Shown piece after piece: positions 1 through 7,819 of a stretch of 64,000 bases of DNA. This DNA comes from ZC4RG35 sp036375695 (GTDB lineage: Bacteria > Actinomycetota > Acidimicrobiia > Spongiisociales > ZC4RG35), in assembly GCA_036375695.1 (NCBI GenBank), contig DASVBU010000004.1:23824-87823 (forward strand). Reading direction: 5' to 3'. The notes beneath the pieces are model-generated. The model saw only the letters and a list, made by a program, of their open reading frames with translations. It did not search any database and had not been told where the DNA came from. The translations under genes and the position numbers were made by a program. How positions within the stretch are numbered: position 1 is the stretch's first letter; every line of letters starts with the position of its first letter.

Positions 1-1332
1 CTGGCGTCGGAGTTCTCCTTCGTCCGCCCGGTGGTCGACTGGGCCCACATCCACGCCATGACCGGCGGGGGCCTGGTGGACAAGGCGGCGTTCGAGGCCG
101 TGCTCGAGTTCGTCGAGGCCAGCTTCCCGGGGTGGATGATCGCCCCGCTCCACACCCAGTTCTCCGACAACGAATTCGGCAACTCGGGCGAGATCCGTCA
201 CATCGAGTACGGGAAGGGGACCCTCCGGATCGCCCCCCTGATCGAGGCGGCCGTGGAGCGGGACATCTCGATGGTGGTGATCTCCGAATCCCGGGACGAC
301 GAGAGTCACGAGCGCATCTGGGCCGAGGCCAGGCCACTGCTCCGGGCCAAGGTCGGGCCGGCCGGCCGGACCCTGGCTGCCTCCGACATCGACTTCCCGA
401 GACCGATCCGGGTGGAGAAGCAGGGCGACCGGTTCGTGCCGATGGGGCTGGATCGACCCCTGACCTTCTCCAACATCGACAAGCCGTTCTTCCCCGACGA
501 GGGGTACACGAAGGGCGACCTGATCCAGTACTACGCCTCGATCTCCCCGATCCTCCTGCCCCACCTGGCGGGCAGGCCGATCTCGATGTCCCGGTACCCG
601 GACGGGATCGCCGGCGGGTCGTTTTACGAGAAGCGGGCTCCGGGGCACCAGCCGTCGTGGATGAGGACCACCCCGGTGGACTCGGACAGCCAGGGCGGGA
701 TCATCGACTTCCTCCTCGCCGACTCGGCCGAGGCGCTGATGTGGTTCGCCAACATGGGATGCATCGAGGTGCATCCCTTCCACTCCCGCGAGGGGACTCT
801 CGACCATCCCGACTACGCCATCTTCGACTTCGACCCTGCCGAGGGCGCCACCTGGGACCAGGTGGTGGGCGCGGTGCGGCTCCTCGAGGTGGCCCTCCGC
901 CAGCTCGGCCTCTCCGGCTACCCCAAGCTCTCGGGGGCTCGCGGCATCCACGTCTACGTGCCCCTCGAGCCGGTCCACGACCACGCCCGGGTCCGTCGTT
1001 TCGTCGGCGAGGTGGGGAAGTACCTGGCCGCGGCCAATCCAGACGAGATCACGATGGAGTGGGACAAGTCGAAGCGCACCGGGAAGGTGTTCATCGATCA
1101 CAACCGCAACGCGTCCGGTCAGACCGTCGCCGCCCCCTACTCGGTCCGGCCACGTCCCGGAGCACCGATCTCCGCCCCGATCTCCTGGTCGGAGCTGGGG
1201 TCGGTGAGCAACGGGCAATGGACCATCGCCAACATCTGGGATCGGATCGTCCGCCACGGGGACCTGTTCGCCCCGGTCGTGGCGGGTGGCCAGACCCTCG
1301 ACGAGGCGGAGAGGCGTCTCGGTATCGGCTGA
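1..1332 (+). CDS. Endonuclease IV-like domain fused to LigD-type polymerase/primase (5' partial)
   Basis: The frame is open from the first base, so the N-terminus lies outside the window; 443 residues are visible. Residues 1-~120 resemble the C-terminal half of an endonuclease IV TIM barrel: the pattern DWAHIHA (D13, H16), APLHTQFSD (H51), GEIRH (H67) and ISES (E96) lines up with metal ligands of that family. Residues ~130-440 are an archaeo-eukaryotic primase domain of the LigD polymerase type, with the catalytic pair FDFDP (D276, D278), then SGARGIHVYVPL, RTGKVFIDHNRNA and APYSVRPRPGAP. LigD polymerase fills gaps and adds nucleotides during bacterial non-homologous end joining. No ligase or phosphoesterase domain follows before the stop. 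Inference: an end-processing enzyme that couples abasic or 3'-end cleavage to gap filling. Domain calls are by eye; the polymerase part is very secure, the nuclease part good. Confidence 0.85.
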   Translation: MASEFSFVRPVVDWAHIHAMTGGGLVDKAAFEAVLEFVEASFPGWMIAPLHTQFSDNEFGNSGEIRHIEYGKGTLRIAPLIEAAVERDISMVVISESRDDESHERIWAEARPLLRAKVGPAGRTLAASDIDFPRPIRVEKQGDRFVPMGLDRPLTFSNIDKPFFPDEGYTKGDLIQYYASISPILLPHLAGRPISMSRYPDGIAGGSFYEKRAPGHQPSWMRTTPVDSDSQGGIIDFLLADSAEALMWFANMGCIEVHPFHSREGTLDHPDYAIFDFDPAEGATWDQVVGAVRLLEVALRQLGLSGYPKLSGARGIHVYVPLEPVHDHARVRRFVGEVGKYLAAANPDEITMEWDKSKRTGKVFIDHNRNASGQTVAAPYSVRPRPGAPISAPISWSELGSVSNGQWTIANIWDRIVRHGDLFAPVVAGGQTLDEAERRLGIG

Positions 1333-1351
1333 CCCGGCCCGGGCCATTGGT

Positions 1352-1357
1352 TAGGGT
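1352..1357 (+). promoter_or_regulatory. -10 element TAGGGT of a leaderless promoter for the HisA-like gene
   Basis: TAGGGT ends 6 bases before the ATG at 1364. A weak -35 (CTGACC, 1329-1334) lies 17 bases upstream, overlapping the stop of the preceding gene. There is no Shine-Dalgarno sequence, so transcription probably starts at or next to the start codon. Confidence 0.5.
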
Positions 1358-1363
1358 TCCTCC

Positions 1364-2434
1364 ATGGAGCTGTACGCACGGGTGAACATCCTGGGTGGGC
1401 GCTCCGTGCGGCTCCCGAAGGGCCGTCTCGACGACGTCATCGTCCTGGACAACGACCCGGTGGGCCGGGCCAAGAGCTGGGCGAGCCAGGGCGTCGACCG
1501 TCTCCACATCGTCGATCTCGACGCCGCCGGCTATGGCGACTATCGCAATCGGGATCTCATCGGGAGGCTGATCGAGAGCGTCGACGTCCCGGTCCAGGTG
1601 GCCGGTGGCATCCGATCGGAGATGGAGTTGGAGCGGGTCCTGGGGCTTGGCGCATGGCGGGCGGTGATGGGCACCGCGGCCATCGAGAACCAGATCATGG
1701 TCTGGGACATGTGCCGCGAGTACCCGGACAAGATCGCCGTCTCGGTCGACGTGCGGAAGGGTGGCGAGGTCGCCACCAGGGGCTGGACCAAGAACAGCGG
1801 CCGCTTCCTGGAGGAGGTCCTCATCGAGATGTCTTCGGCGGGCGTTGCGGCGTTCATGGTCTCCGAGGCCAACCGCGACTCGCTGACCGAGCCGCCCAAC
1901 TGGGAGGTGTTGGCCGAGTCGCTGGCCATCGTCGAGGAGCCGGTGATCCAGGCGGGCGGCGTGCGCGACCTCGAGGACCTGCGTCAGCTGACCCAGCTGG
2001 AATCCAACGGACGGCATCTCGCCGGTGTCGTCGTGGGGCGCGAGGTCACGGTCGGCCGGTTCAGCATCGCCGAGGCCAAGGAGGTGCTGTCCGGTGGCGG
2101 CCCGCAGAGGGCGCCGGGCGGCGTCACCATGAGCCGGGTCACCGTGGGTGTCAGCTCCTTGGAGGCCGCCCTCGACTTCTACGGGGTCAAGCTCGGGTTC
2201 GAGAAGGTGCGGACCGCTGACGCCACCGACGCCATCATCCTCCAGGCCGCGCCGGGCCAGCAGATCGAGCTGGTCGAGGGTGGCGCGGGTCGACCCGATC
2301 GTCTCGTGTTCCGGGTCGAGGACCCCGATCGATGGCGCGCCCATCTCTCCCAGGTGGGTGTGGAGACGACGCGAGCTGCCAGCGCGGTCGAACTGACCGG
2401 GCCGGACGGGGTCCGGATCAGGCTCGAGCCCTGA
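1364..2434 (+). CDS. HisA/PriA-like TIM-barrel protein fused to a VOC (glyoxalase-like) domain
   Basis: Residues 1-~243 match HisA, the isomerase of histidine biosynthesis: HIVDLDAA, VAGGIR and VVVGRE (phosphate-binding loops) and VSVDVRKGG are present. Two signature sites differ. The N-terminal strand reads RVNILGG where the family has a catalytic Asp (V-D), so that residue is Asn8. The TDxxxDG loop is replaced by SEANRDS. Residues ~255-356 form a small VOC domain (SRVTVGVSSLEAALDFYGVKLG, then IELVEGG and a C-terminal DGVRIRLEP). HisA is normally about 245 residues and stands alone. The barrel may be a HisA paralogue acting on another phosphoribosyl compound, or a divergent but working HisA; no other his genes are in view. 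The fold is secure, the reaction is not. Confidence 0.8.
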   Translation: MELYARVNILGGRSVRLPKGRLDDVIVLDNDPVGRAKSWASQGVDRLHIVDLDAAGYGDYRNRDLIGRLIESVDVPVQVAGGIRSEMELERVLGLGAWRAVMGTAAIENQIMVWDMCREYPDKIAVSVDVRKGGEVATRGWTKNSGRFLEEVLIEMSSAGVAAFMVSEANRDSLTEPPNWEVLAESLAIVEEPVIQAGGVRDLEDLRQLTQLESNGRHLAGVVVGREVTVGRFSIAEAKEVLSGGGPQRAPGGVTMSRVTVGVSSLEAALDFYGVKLGFEKVRTADATDAIILQAAPGQQIELVEGGAGRPDRLVFRVEDPDRWRAHLSQVGVETTRAASAVELTGPDGVRIRLEP

Positions 2435-2437
2435 TCG

Positions 2438-3997
2438 TCAGGGGCGGAACAGCGTGCGGGACTGCTCCCGCAGGTATTGCCGGAGATACCACGGGCCACC
2501 GCCACCGGTGCCCGACGTCCCCGAGCCCTTCCATCCGCCGAACGACTGGATGTCCGGCCAGGCGCCCGTGGTGGCGCCGGCCGCCCGGTTGACATAGGTC
2601 GTCCCTGCCTGGATCTCGTCGAACCACTTCTCGATCTCTTCCTCGTCCCCGGAGTAGAGACCGGCGGTGAGCCCGAAGATCGTGTCGTTGGCCCGCTCCA
2701 GGCCCTCGTCGAGACCCGATACCGGAGCCACCGAGACGAACGGGAGGAACAGCTCCTCGCGCCAGATCCACGAGTCCTGGGGGGCGGTGACGATGGCCGG
2801 CTCGACGAAGTTGCCCCGGGCCATGTCGCCATCCGTGAGCACCGAGCCGCCGTACAGGACCTCGCCACCGCTGGCCCGGACCTCGTCGATGGCACGCTGG
2901 TAGCGGGCCACGGCGGCCGGGTCGATGACCGGGCCCATCCAGTTCTCCAGCTTGGTGGGGTCGCCCACCTTGATCTCCGACGCCCGCTTCACCAGCTTGT
3001 CGACGAACTCGTCGTAGACGTCGTCCTCCACGTACACGCGGGAGGTGGCGGAGCACTTCTGACCGCTGAGGCCGAAGGCGGCCCTGGTCACCCCCTCGAC
3101 CGCCACGTCGATGTCGGCGCTGGCGGTGACGATCACCGGGTTCTTGCCGCCCATCTCGGCGACCACGGGCTTGGGCCGCTTCTCGTTGGCGGTGCGGTAG
3201 ATCTCCATCCCCACTTCGTAGGATCCGGTGAAGGTGATCCCGTCCACCCCTTCGTGATGGGTCAGGTGGTCACCGACCACGGAGCCCCGGCCGGAGATGA
3301 TGTGGAGTGCGCCCGCCGGGAGGCCGGCCTCCTGCATCACCGAGTAGAAGTCGAAGGCCATGAGGGCGCCGGCGTTGGACGGCTTGAGCACCACGGTGTT
3401 CCCGGTGAGCAGGGCGCCTATGGACGGGCCGGCGGCCAGCGCCATCGGGAAGTTGAACGGCGACACCACCGCCCACACTCCCCACGGGCGGAGCACTGAG
3501 AGGTTCTCCTCGCCCGACTGACTCCCGAGCCGGGTCACGAAGCCCTCGTGCTGCGTGATCTGCTTGGCGTAGTAGCGGAAGAACTCGATGGTCTCGGCCA
3601 CGTCGCCGAGGGACTCCAGCCGGTTCTTCCCGATCTCGAACGACATGCGTGCCGCGATGTCGTAGATGCGGTCCTCCATGATGTCGGCGGCCCGGAGCAT
3701 CAGGTCGCGTCGCCGCTCCCATCCCCAGGCCTCCCATTCCGGCTGGAACGCCCGGGCCGCGGCGACGGCGTCGTCGACGTCCTGCTTGGTTCCCTGCGCG
3801 TAGTGACCGATGACGATCTCGGAGTCGATGGGCGAGACCTCGGCGTGCATCTCGCGATCGGTCCTGTGCTCGCCGTTGACGATCACCCCGTGTGTCTGCC
3901 CCAGGCTCATCCGGGCCTTCTCGACGGCGGATTCGAACGCCTCGTTGAGCTCCTGGTTGTCCGCCGACATGGTGGCGTAGGTGATCTTGACGCTCAT
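2438..3997 (-). CDS. pruA: 1-pyrroline-5-carboxylate dehydrogenase
   Basis: This 519-residue aldehyde dehydrogenase oxidises glutamate semialdehyde/P5C to glutamate with NAD, the second step of proline catabolism. Visible motifs are SPFNFP, the general-base region VAEMGGKNPVIV, the nucleophile region GLSGQKCSATSRVYV and the C-terminal GGGGPWYLRQYLREQ typical of the RocA/PruA branch. The length is normal for the monofunctional enzyme. The proline dehydrogenase is about 19 kb away next to proC, so the pathway is split here and not carried by one PutA protein. The gene is divergent from the histidine kinase and converges with the HisA-like gene only 3 bases away. Confidence 0.93.
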   Translation of the reverse strand: MSVKITYATMSADNQELNEAFESAVEKARMSLGQTHGVIVNGEHRTDREMHAEVSPIDSEIVIGHYAQGTKQDVDDAVAAARAFQPEWEAWGWERRRDLMLRAADIMEDRIYDIAARMSFEIGKNRLESLGDVAETIEFFRYYAKQITQHEGFVTRLGSQSGEENLSVLRPWGVWAVVSPFNFPMALAAGPSIGALLTGNTVVLKPSNAGALMAFDFYSVMQEAGLPAGALHIISGRGSVVGDHLTHHEGVDGITFTGSYEVGMEIYRTANEKRPKPVVAEMGGKNPVIVTASADIDVAVEGVTRAAFGLSGQKCSATSRVYVEDDVYDEFVDKLVKRASEIKVGDPTKLENWMGPVIDPAAVARYQRAIDEVRASGGEVLYGGSVLTDGDMARGNFVEPAIVTAPQDSWIWREELFLPFVSVAPVSGLDEGLERANDTIFGLTAGLYSGDEEEIEKWFDEIQAGTTYVNRAAGATTGAWPDIQSFGGWKGSGTSGTGGGGPWYLRQYLREQSRTLFRP

Positions 3998-4003
3998 GCC
4001 ACG

Positions 4004-4009
4004 ACACTA
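4004..4009 (-). promoter_or_regulatory. -10 element TAGTGT of the pruA promoter
   Basis: Read on the minus strand, TAGTGT ends 6 bases before the pruA ATG at 3997, with no Shine-Dalgarno sequence. The -35 region is poorly conserved. It lies in the 85-base divergent spacer shared with the histidine kinase gene. Confidence 0.45.
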
Positions 4010-4082
4010 ACCCAAAGGGAGGGCAACGGTCCCGGGACCCGGTGATGTAACAGTCTGGGACGGGATATGCCGATAAGAAGGC

Positions 4083-5756
4083 ATGAATCCGACACGGACC
4101 ACGTGGCCCGGATCTGCCGACACGCACCGGCAGGTGGTCCAGGTGGCCATGGTGGTGGCATCGGTCGCCGCCCTCGTGCTCTTCGCGGGCGGTCTGTGGG
4201 CCGACGAGCCCGACGTGATGCGGACCGCGCTCGGTCCGGCCGTCGCTGCCGTGTTCATGCTCGTCCAGTCCCTGCTCCGCCTACAGCACGCCGGCGTGGC
4301 GATGTTCGCCTCGTCGGCCCTGATCGCCGCGGCGGCTTACCAGCAGACGACCACGGTGGTGGCCCCGCTCTCGGTCGCCCTGGTCGTGGTCACGGCCCTC
4401 GGAGCGATGCTGGTGGACCGGTATCGCCTCCCCGCCGTCGTGATCCCGGGGATCGTCCTCCTCCTCCTGCCCCACACGTGGGGCCGGCTCCCCACCGAAG
4501 TCGCCTGGCAGGTCGGGGTGGCGAACTCGGCGACCTTCGTGGTGGCGGCGACGGTCTTCATCGCCATCCGTCGCCAGGTCAGCGACTACAGCGAGCGGTA
4601 CCGCACCCTGTTCGACGAGTCGCCCACCGGCATCCTCGAGGAGAACTGGACCGGCGCCCTCGAGTACCTGGAGTCGGAGTACGACGGCAAGCCCGAGCGG
4701 ATCGAGAAGTTCCTCCTCGCCTATCCGTCGGTGCTTCGCACCGCGGTGGGCAAGGCGAGAGTCGTGCGGGCGAACCGCGCCGCCGCAGAGCTCCTGGAGG
4801 CGCCGTCCACCGAGAGCCTCCTCGGCTACCGCGACGGCACCCGGGTCCACGACATCAACCTCGCGTCCTGGGCCGCGATCCTGGGCGCCCTGTACCGGCG
4901 GGAGATCACCTACGGCATCGACATGGCGACGATCACCAGGAAGGGCCGCCCGATCTGGGTGCAGATCAGGGGTGTCGACGTCGACCCGTCCCATCCCGGG
5001 TCGACGATCTTCGTGGGTCTCGCCGACGTGACCCACAACCACGAGCGGCAGGACGCCATGGCGGAGCTGGTCCGGGCCAAGAACGACTTCATCGCCAAGG
5101 TGAGCCACGAGCTGCGGACCCCGCTGACCGCGGTGGTCGGGCTCGCCGCCGAGCTGGAGGCGGGCGACGACCTGACCAACGACGACCGCATGGACCTGAC
5201 CCGCCTCGTCGCTGCCCAGGCCCGGGAGATGGCCGGGATCGTCGAGGACCTGCTGGTGGCGGCGCGAACCGAGTTGGGCTCGATGACGGTGGAGAAGCGG
5301 CAGGTCGACCTGGCGGAGGAGGTGGCGGCCACCGTCGAGGGGCTGGGCATCGCGGTTCGGGACGTGGACGGGCACCTGCCGGTGGTCATCGCCGACGCCG
5401 CCCGGGTTCGCCAGATCCTGCGCAACCTCCTCACCAACGCCCGGAAGTACGGCGGCCCCCACATCGCGATCAGGGGTGGCCGCGACCGCCGTGTGGCGTG
5501 GGTCGAGGTGAGGGACGATGGCGCCGGGGTGCCGTCCGAGTTGGGAGAGAAGGTATTCGAGCCCTACACCAGCTCGGGTGACTGGGTGGGCCAGTCTGTC
5601 GGCATCGGCCTGTCGGTGTCGCGCCAGTTGGCCGAGTTGATGGGCGGGTCACTCGCCTACCACCGGGACGGCGGTGAGACCGTATTCCGTCTCGAACTGC
5701 CGCCCGCGGCCATCGCGAGCGAGCCTTCTCTCGCTTCCCAAGCCGTCGACGGATAG
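4083..5756 (+). CDS. Membrane-bound sensor histidine kinase with a PAS-like domain
   Basis: This 557-residue protein has an N-terminal block of about five hydrophobic helices (residues ~18-165), a PAS-like segment (~172-315, starting YRTLFDESPTGIL) and a HisKA domain with the phospho-accepting His342 in KVSHELRTPL. The HATPase domain carries ILRNLLTNARKYG, DDGAGVPSELG and GIGLSVSRQLAELMGGSL. The PAS-like segment has an acidic insertion of about 40 residues (EYDGKPERIEKF) after the first strand. No response regulator is adjacent, so the kinase is an orphan and its signal cannot be named. It is followed after 17 bases by plsY. Confidence 0.9.
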   Translation: MNPTRTTWPGSADTHRQVVQVAMVVASVAALVLFAGGLWADEPDVMRTALGPAVAAVFMLVQSLLRLQHAGVAMFASSALIAAAAYQQTTTVVAPLSVALVVVTALGAMLVDRYRLPAVVIPGIVLLLLPHTWGRLPTEVAWQVGVANSATFVVAATVFIAIRRQVSDYSERYRTLFDESPTGILEENWTGALEYLESEYDGKPERIEKFLLAYPSVLRTAVGKARVVRANRAAAELLEAPSTESLLGYRDGTRVHDINLASWAAILGALYRREITYGIDMATITRKGRPIWVQIRGVDVDPSHPGSTIFVGLADVTHNHERQDAMAELVRAKNDFIAKVSHELRTPLTAVVGLAAELEAGDDLTNDDRMDLTRLVAAQAREMAGIVEDLLVAARTELGSMTVEKRQVDLAEEVAATVEGLGIAVRDVDGHLPVVIADAARVRQILRNLLTNARKYGGPHIAIRGGRDRRVAWVEVRDDGAGVPSELGEKVFEPYTSSGDWVGQSVGIGLSVSRQLAELMGGSLAYHRDGGETVFRLELPPAAIASEPSLASQAVDG

Positions 5757-5757
5757 C

Positions 5758-5763
5758 TAACTT
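5758..5763 (+). promoter_or_regulatory. Possible -10 element TAACTT for plsY
   Basis: TAACTT lies 10 bases before the plsY ATG and overlaps the end of the kinase gene. It would give plsY its own start in addition to read-through. Only the -10 is recognisable. Confidence 0.3.
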
Positions 5764-5773
5764 CCGTCTCCTG

Positions 5774-6433
5774 ATGTCCGACGGGAGCCTTCCGATCGTC
5801 TATTGGCCGTTGATGCTCGCGGCCACCTATCTCCTCGGGTCGATCCCCTTCGCCCAGATCGTCGCCCGCGTCAACGGGGTCGATCTGCGCAAGGTGGGCA
5901 CGGGGAACATCGGCGCGGGCAACGTCACGGCCAACATCGGCAAGGCATGGGGGACGGTCGCCGCGGTCCTCGACGGCCTCAAGGGTCTGATCCCCGTGTA
6001 CCTGGGCAAGAAGATCGGTCTGGGGCCAGGGGCGGCGGGAATGCTCGGGGTGGCGGCGGTCGCCGGGCACAACTGGTCGGTCTTCATGAAGGGTCGCGCC
6101 GGTCGTGGTCTGGCCACGTCTGCCGGGATGATCATCGCTCTCGACTGGCCCCTGCTGATCTGGCCGTTCGCCTGGTCCGTCGTGGGCTGGAGGATCGGTG
6201 GCGGCATCGCGGGCTTCTTCGGTTGGGGGCTCCTGCCGTTCGTGGCCATCCTCACGGGCCAGCCGTACACCGAGGTGGTGCTGCTGTTCATCCTCACGGC
6301 GGTCCTGATGATCCGGCGGATGCAGGGGAACCCCGACAGCCCGCGTGACCTGCACAGCACGCTTCGCCGCGCCATCTACGACGACCCCTACCCGGATCTC
6401 CCGGAGACCGTCGAAGACCCGATCACTCCGTGA
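5774..6433 (+). CDS. plsY: Acyl-phosphate:glycerol-3-phosphate acyltransferase PlsY
   Basis: PlsY is an integral membrane enzyme that moves an acyl group from acyl-phosphate to glycerol-3-phosphate, the first step of phospholipid synthesis in many bacteria. The 219 residues show the family's three loops: LLGSIPFAQIVARVNGVDLR, KVGTGNIGAGNVTANIGK with DGLKG, and the GHNWSVFMKGRAGRGLATSAG glycine-rich segment. Several membrane helices separate them. The C-terminal tail of about 40 polar residues is longer than usual. The stop overlaps the GTG start of the next gene by 4 bases, suggesting translational coupling. Confidence 0.93.
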   Translation: MSDGSLPIVYWPLMLAATYLLGSIPFAQIVARVNGVDLRKVGTGNIGAGNVTANIGKAWGTVAAVLDGLKGLIPVYLGKKIGLGPGAAGMLGVAAVAGHNWSVFMKGRAGRGLATSAGMIIALDWPLLIWPFAWSVVGWRIGGGIAGFFGWGLLPFVAILTGQPYTEVVLLFILTAVLMIRRMQGNPDSPRDLHSTLRRAIYDDPYPDLPETVEDPITP

Positions 6434-7368
6434 GTCCGAAGCGGGTCATCATCCTGGCCGCCGTCGCCCTCGTGGTGTACGGAGTCGTCGCCGTATGGGT
6501 CCTCAAGAACTTCGAACTACCCGAGATCCACGGCGCGTCCTGGTTCTACCTCGTCGCCGCCCTCGCCGCGTACATGGGGGCGATGTGGTGCTACGGGCTC
6601 TTGTTCCGGGAGTCGGTGAAGCAATCGGGTGACGAGGTGGCGCCGTGGTCGGCCTTCAAGGCGGCCCTGGTGGGCGCCGGCGTAGCCCGACTCATCCCGG
6701 CGGGCGGGGCGATCACTCCCGTTGCGCTGGCCTGGGCGGTGCGCGGCGAGACCGATCGTGCCGCCGGTCCCGCATTGCGGACCGTGATGCTCAACTATGC
6801 CGGCCTGCTCGTGATGGCCGGCGGCGGACTGCTCGTCGCCCGTCCGCGGGAGGGGTCCCAGATCGCCAGCGTGAGCCTGGTCTTCGTGGCGCCGTTCGTC
6901 CTCATAGCCGGGATCGCCCTGATGTTCGGGTCGGGGAAGCTGGCCTCACTGAACCGGTATCTCCCCCGGATCCTGCGCGAGCGCCTGGCGTCTTCGGTGG
7001 TCAATCACGCCCCGGGGTTGGAGTCACAGGCCTACATCTGGACGCGTCTCGCCCTCGAGGGCGTTTCGCTGTGGCTGGTGCTGGAGGCCTTCTCGCTCGA
7101 CATCAACGGATTCCAGGTGATGGCGAGCTTCGCCGTGTCGTCCCTCGCCGGCGGTCTGCCGGGGACGCCGGGAGGTCTCGGGGTCACCGAGGTCGGCCTG
7201 GCGCTGATCCTCGCCGCCTACGGCATCCCGGCCGCGATGACCGCAGTGGCGATCATCGTGTTCCGGGTCATCTCCTACTGGATCCCGGCTGCCCTCGGCT
7301 TCCTAGCCGGGGGCACCACCTTCCTCAAGTCGAAGGAGGCCGAGGAGGCAGCGGAGGCCAGCAGGTAG
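6430..7368 (+). CDS. UPF0104 / lysylphosphatidylglycerol synthase-type membrane protein
   Basis: This 312-residue protein has about eight transmembrane segments and the family pattern AFKAALVGAGVARLIPAGGA early and ASFAVSSLAGGLPGTPGGLGVTEVG late. This is the flippase-like domain shared by YbhN and the N-terminal part of MprF. The soluble aminoacyl-transfer domain of MprF is absent, so it should not be called a lysyl-PG synthase. The start is GTG at 6430, overlapping the plsY stop as GTGA. Pairing with plsY suggests a role in membrane lipid handling, but the substrate is unknown. Confidence 0.82.
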   Translation: MSPKRVIILAAVALVVYGVVAVWVLKNFELPEIHGASWFYLVAALAAYMGAMWCYGLLFRESVKQSGDEVAPWSAFKAALVGAGVARLIPAGGAITPVALAWAVRGETDRAAGPALRTVMLNYAGLLVMAGGGLLVARPREGSQIASVSLVFVAPFVLIAGIALMFGSGKLASLNRYLPRILRERLASSVVNHAPGLESQAYIWTRLALEGVSLWLVLEAFSLDINGFQVMASFAVSSLAGGLPGTPGGLGVTEVGLALILAAYGIPAAMTAVAIIVFRVISYWIPAALGFLAGGTTFLKSKEAEEAAEASR

Positions 7369-7371
7369 CCT
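7366..7371 (+). promoter_or_regulatory. -10 element TAGCCT for the peroxiredoxin gene
   Basis: TAGCCT ends 7 bases before the GTG at 7379 and overlaps the stop of the preceding gene. No Shine-Dalgarno sequence is seen. The position supports GTG 7379 as the start. Confidence 0.4.
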
Positions 7372-7378
7372 CGGTCGC

Positions 7379-7819
7379 GTGAGAGTCGAATTCGCCCTTC
7401 CCAACCAGGACGGCAAGACGGTCACCGACGCCGACTTCGCCGGTCGCAAGTACGTCTTGTTCTTCTACCCGAGGGCGATGACCCCCGGATGCACCATGGA
7501 GTCGTGCGACTTCCGCGACTCCTACGCAGAGTTCGAGCAGGCCGGGTACGCAGTGGTCGGGGTGAGCCCCGATCCGCCCGCCCGGAACCGGAAGTTCAAG
7601 GAGAAGGAGGGTCTCAACTTCGACCTGCTGTCCGACGTCGACCTCTCACTTGCCCGCAAGCTCGGCGCCTATGGGGAGAAGAAGCTCTACGGCAAGGTCA
7701 TGGAGGGCCTGCTCCGCTCCACCTTCGTGATCGACGAGAACGGCGAGGTGGAGAAGGAGTACGTCAACGTAAAGGCGACGGGCCACGTCGCCCGGGTCAA
7801 GGCCGACCTACTCGGCTGA
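7379..7819 (+). CDS. Peroxiredoxin, BCP/PrxQ type
   Basis: A thiol peroxidase of 146 residues that reduces hydrogen peroxide and organic peroxides in the cytoplasm using thioredoxin-type donors. The active-site segment is FFYPRAMTPGCTMESCDFRD with peroxidatic Cys38 and a second Cys43 five residues on, the PrxQ arrangement. VVGVSPD and LSDVDLSLARKLGAYGEK follow as in the family. The length is slightly short because the N-terminus begins directly at the first strand. It converges with the dehydrogenase gene on the other strand, overlapping it by 12 bases. Confidence 0.92.
   Translation: MRVEFALPNQDGKTVTDADFAGRKYVLFFYPRAMTPGCTMESCDFRDSYAEFEQAGYAVVGVSPDPPARNRKFKEKEGLNFDLLSDVDLSLARKLGAYGEKKLYGKVMEGLLRSTFVIDENGEVEKEYVNVKATGHVARVKADLLG

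Noticed and set aside
6430..7368. Full lysylphosphatidylglycerol synthase (MprF)
   Set aside because: Only the membrane flippase-like domain is present; the aminoacyl-transfer domain is missing.
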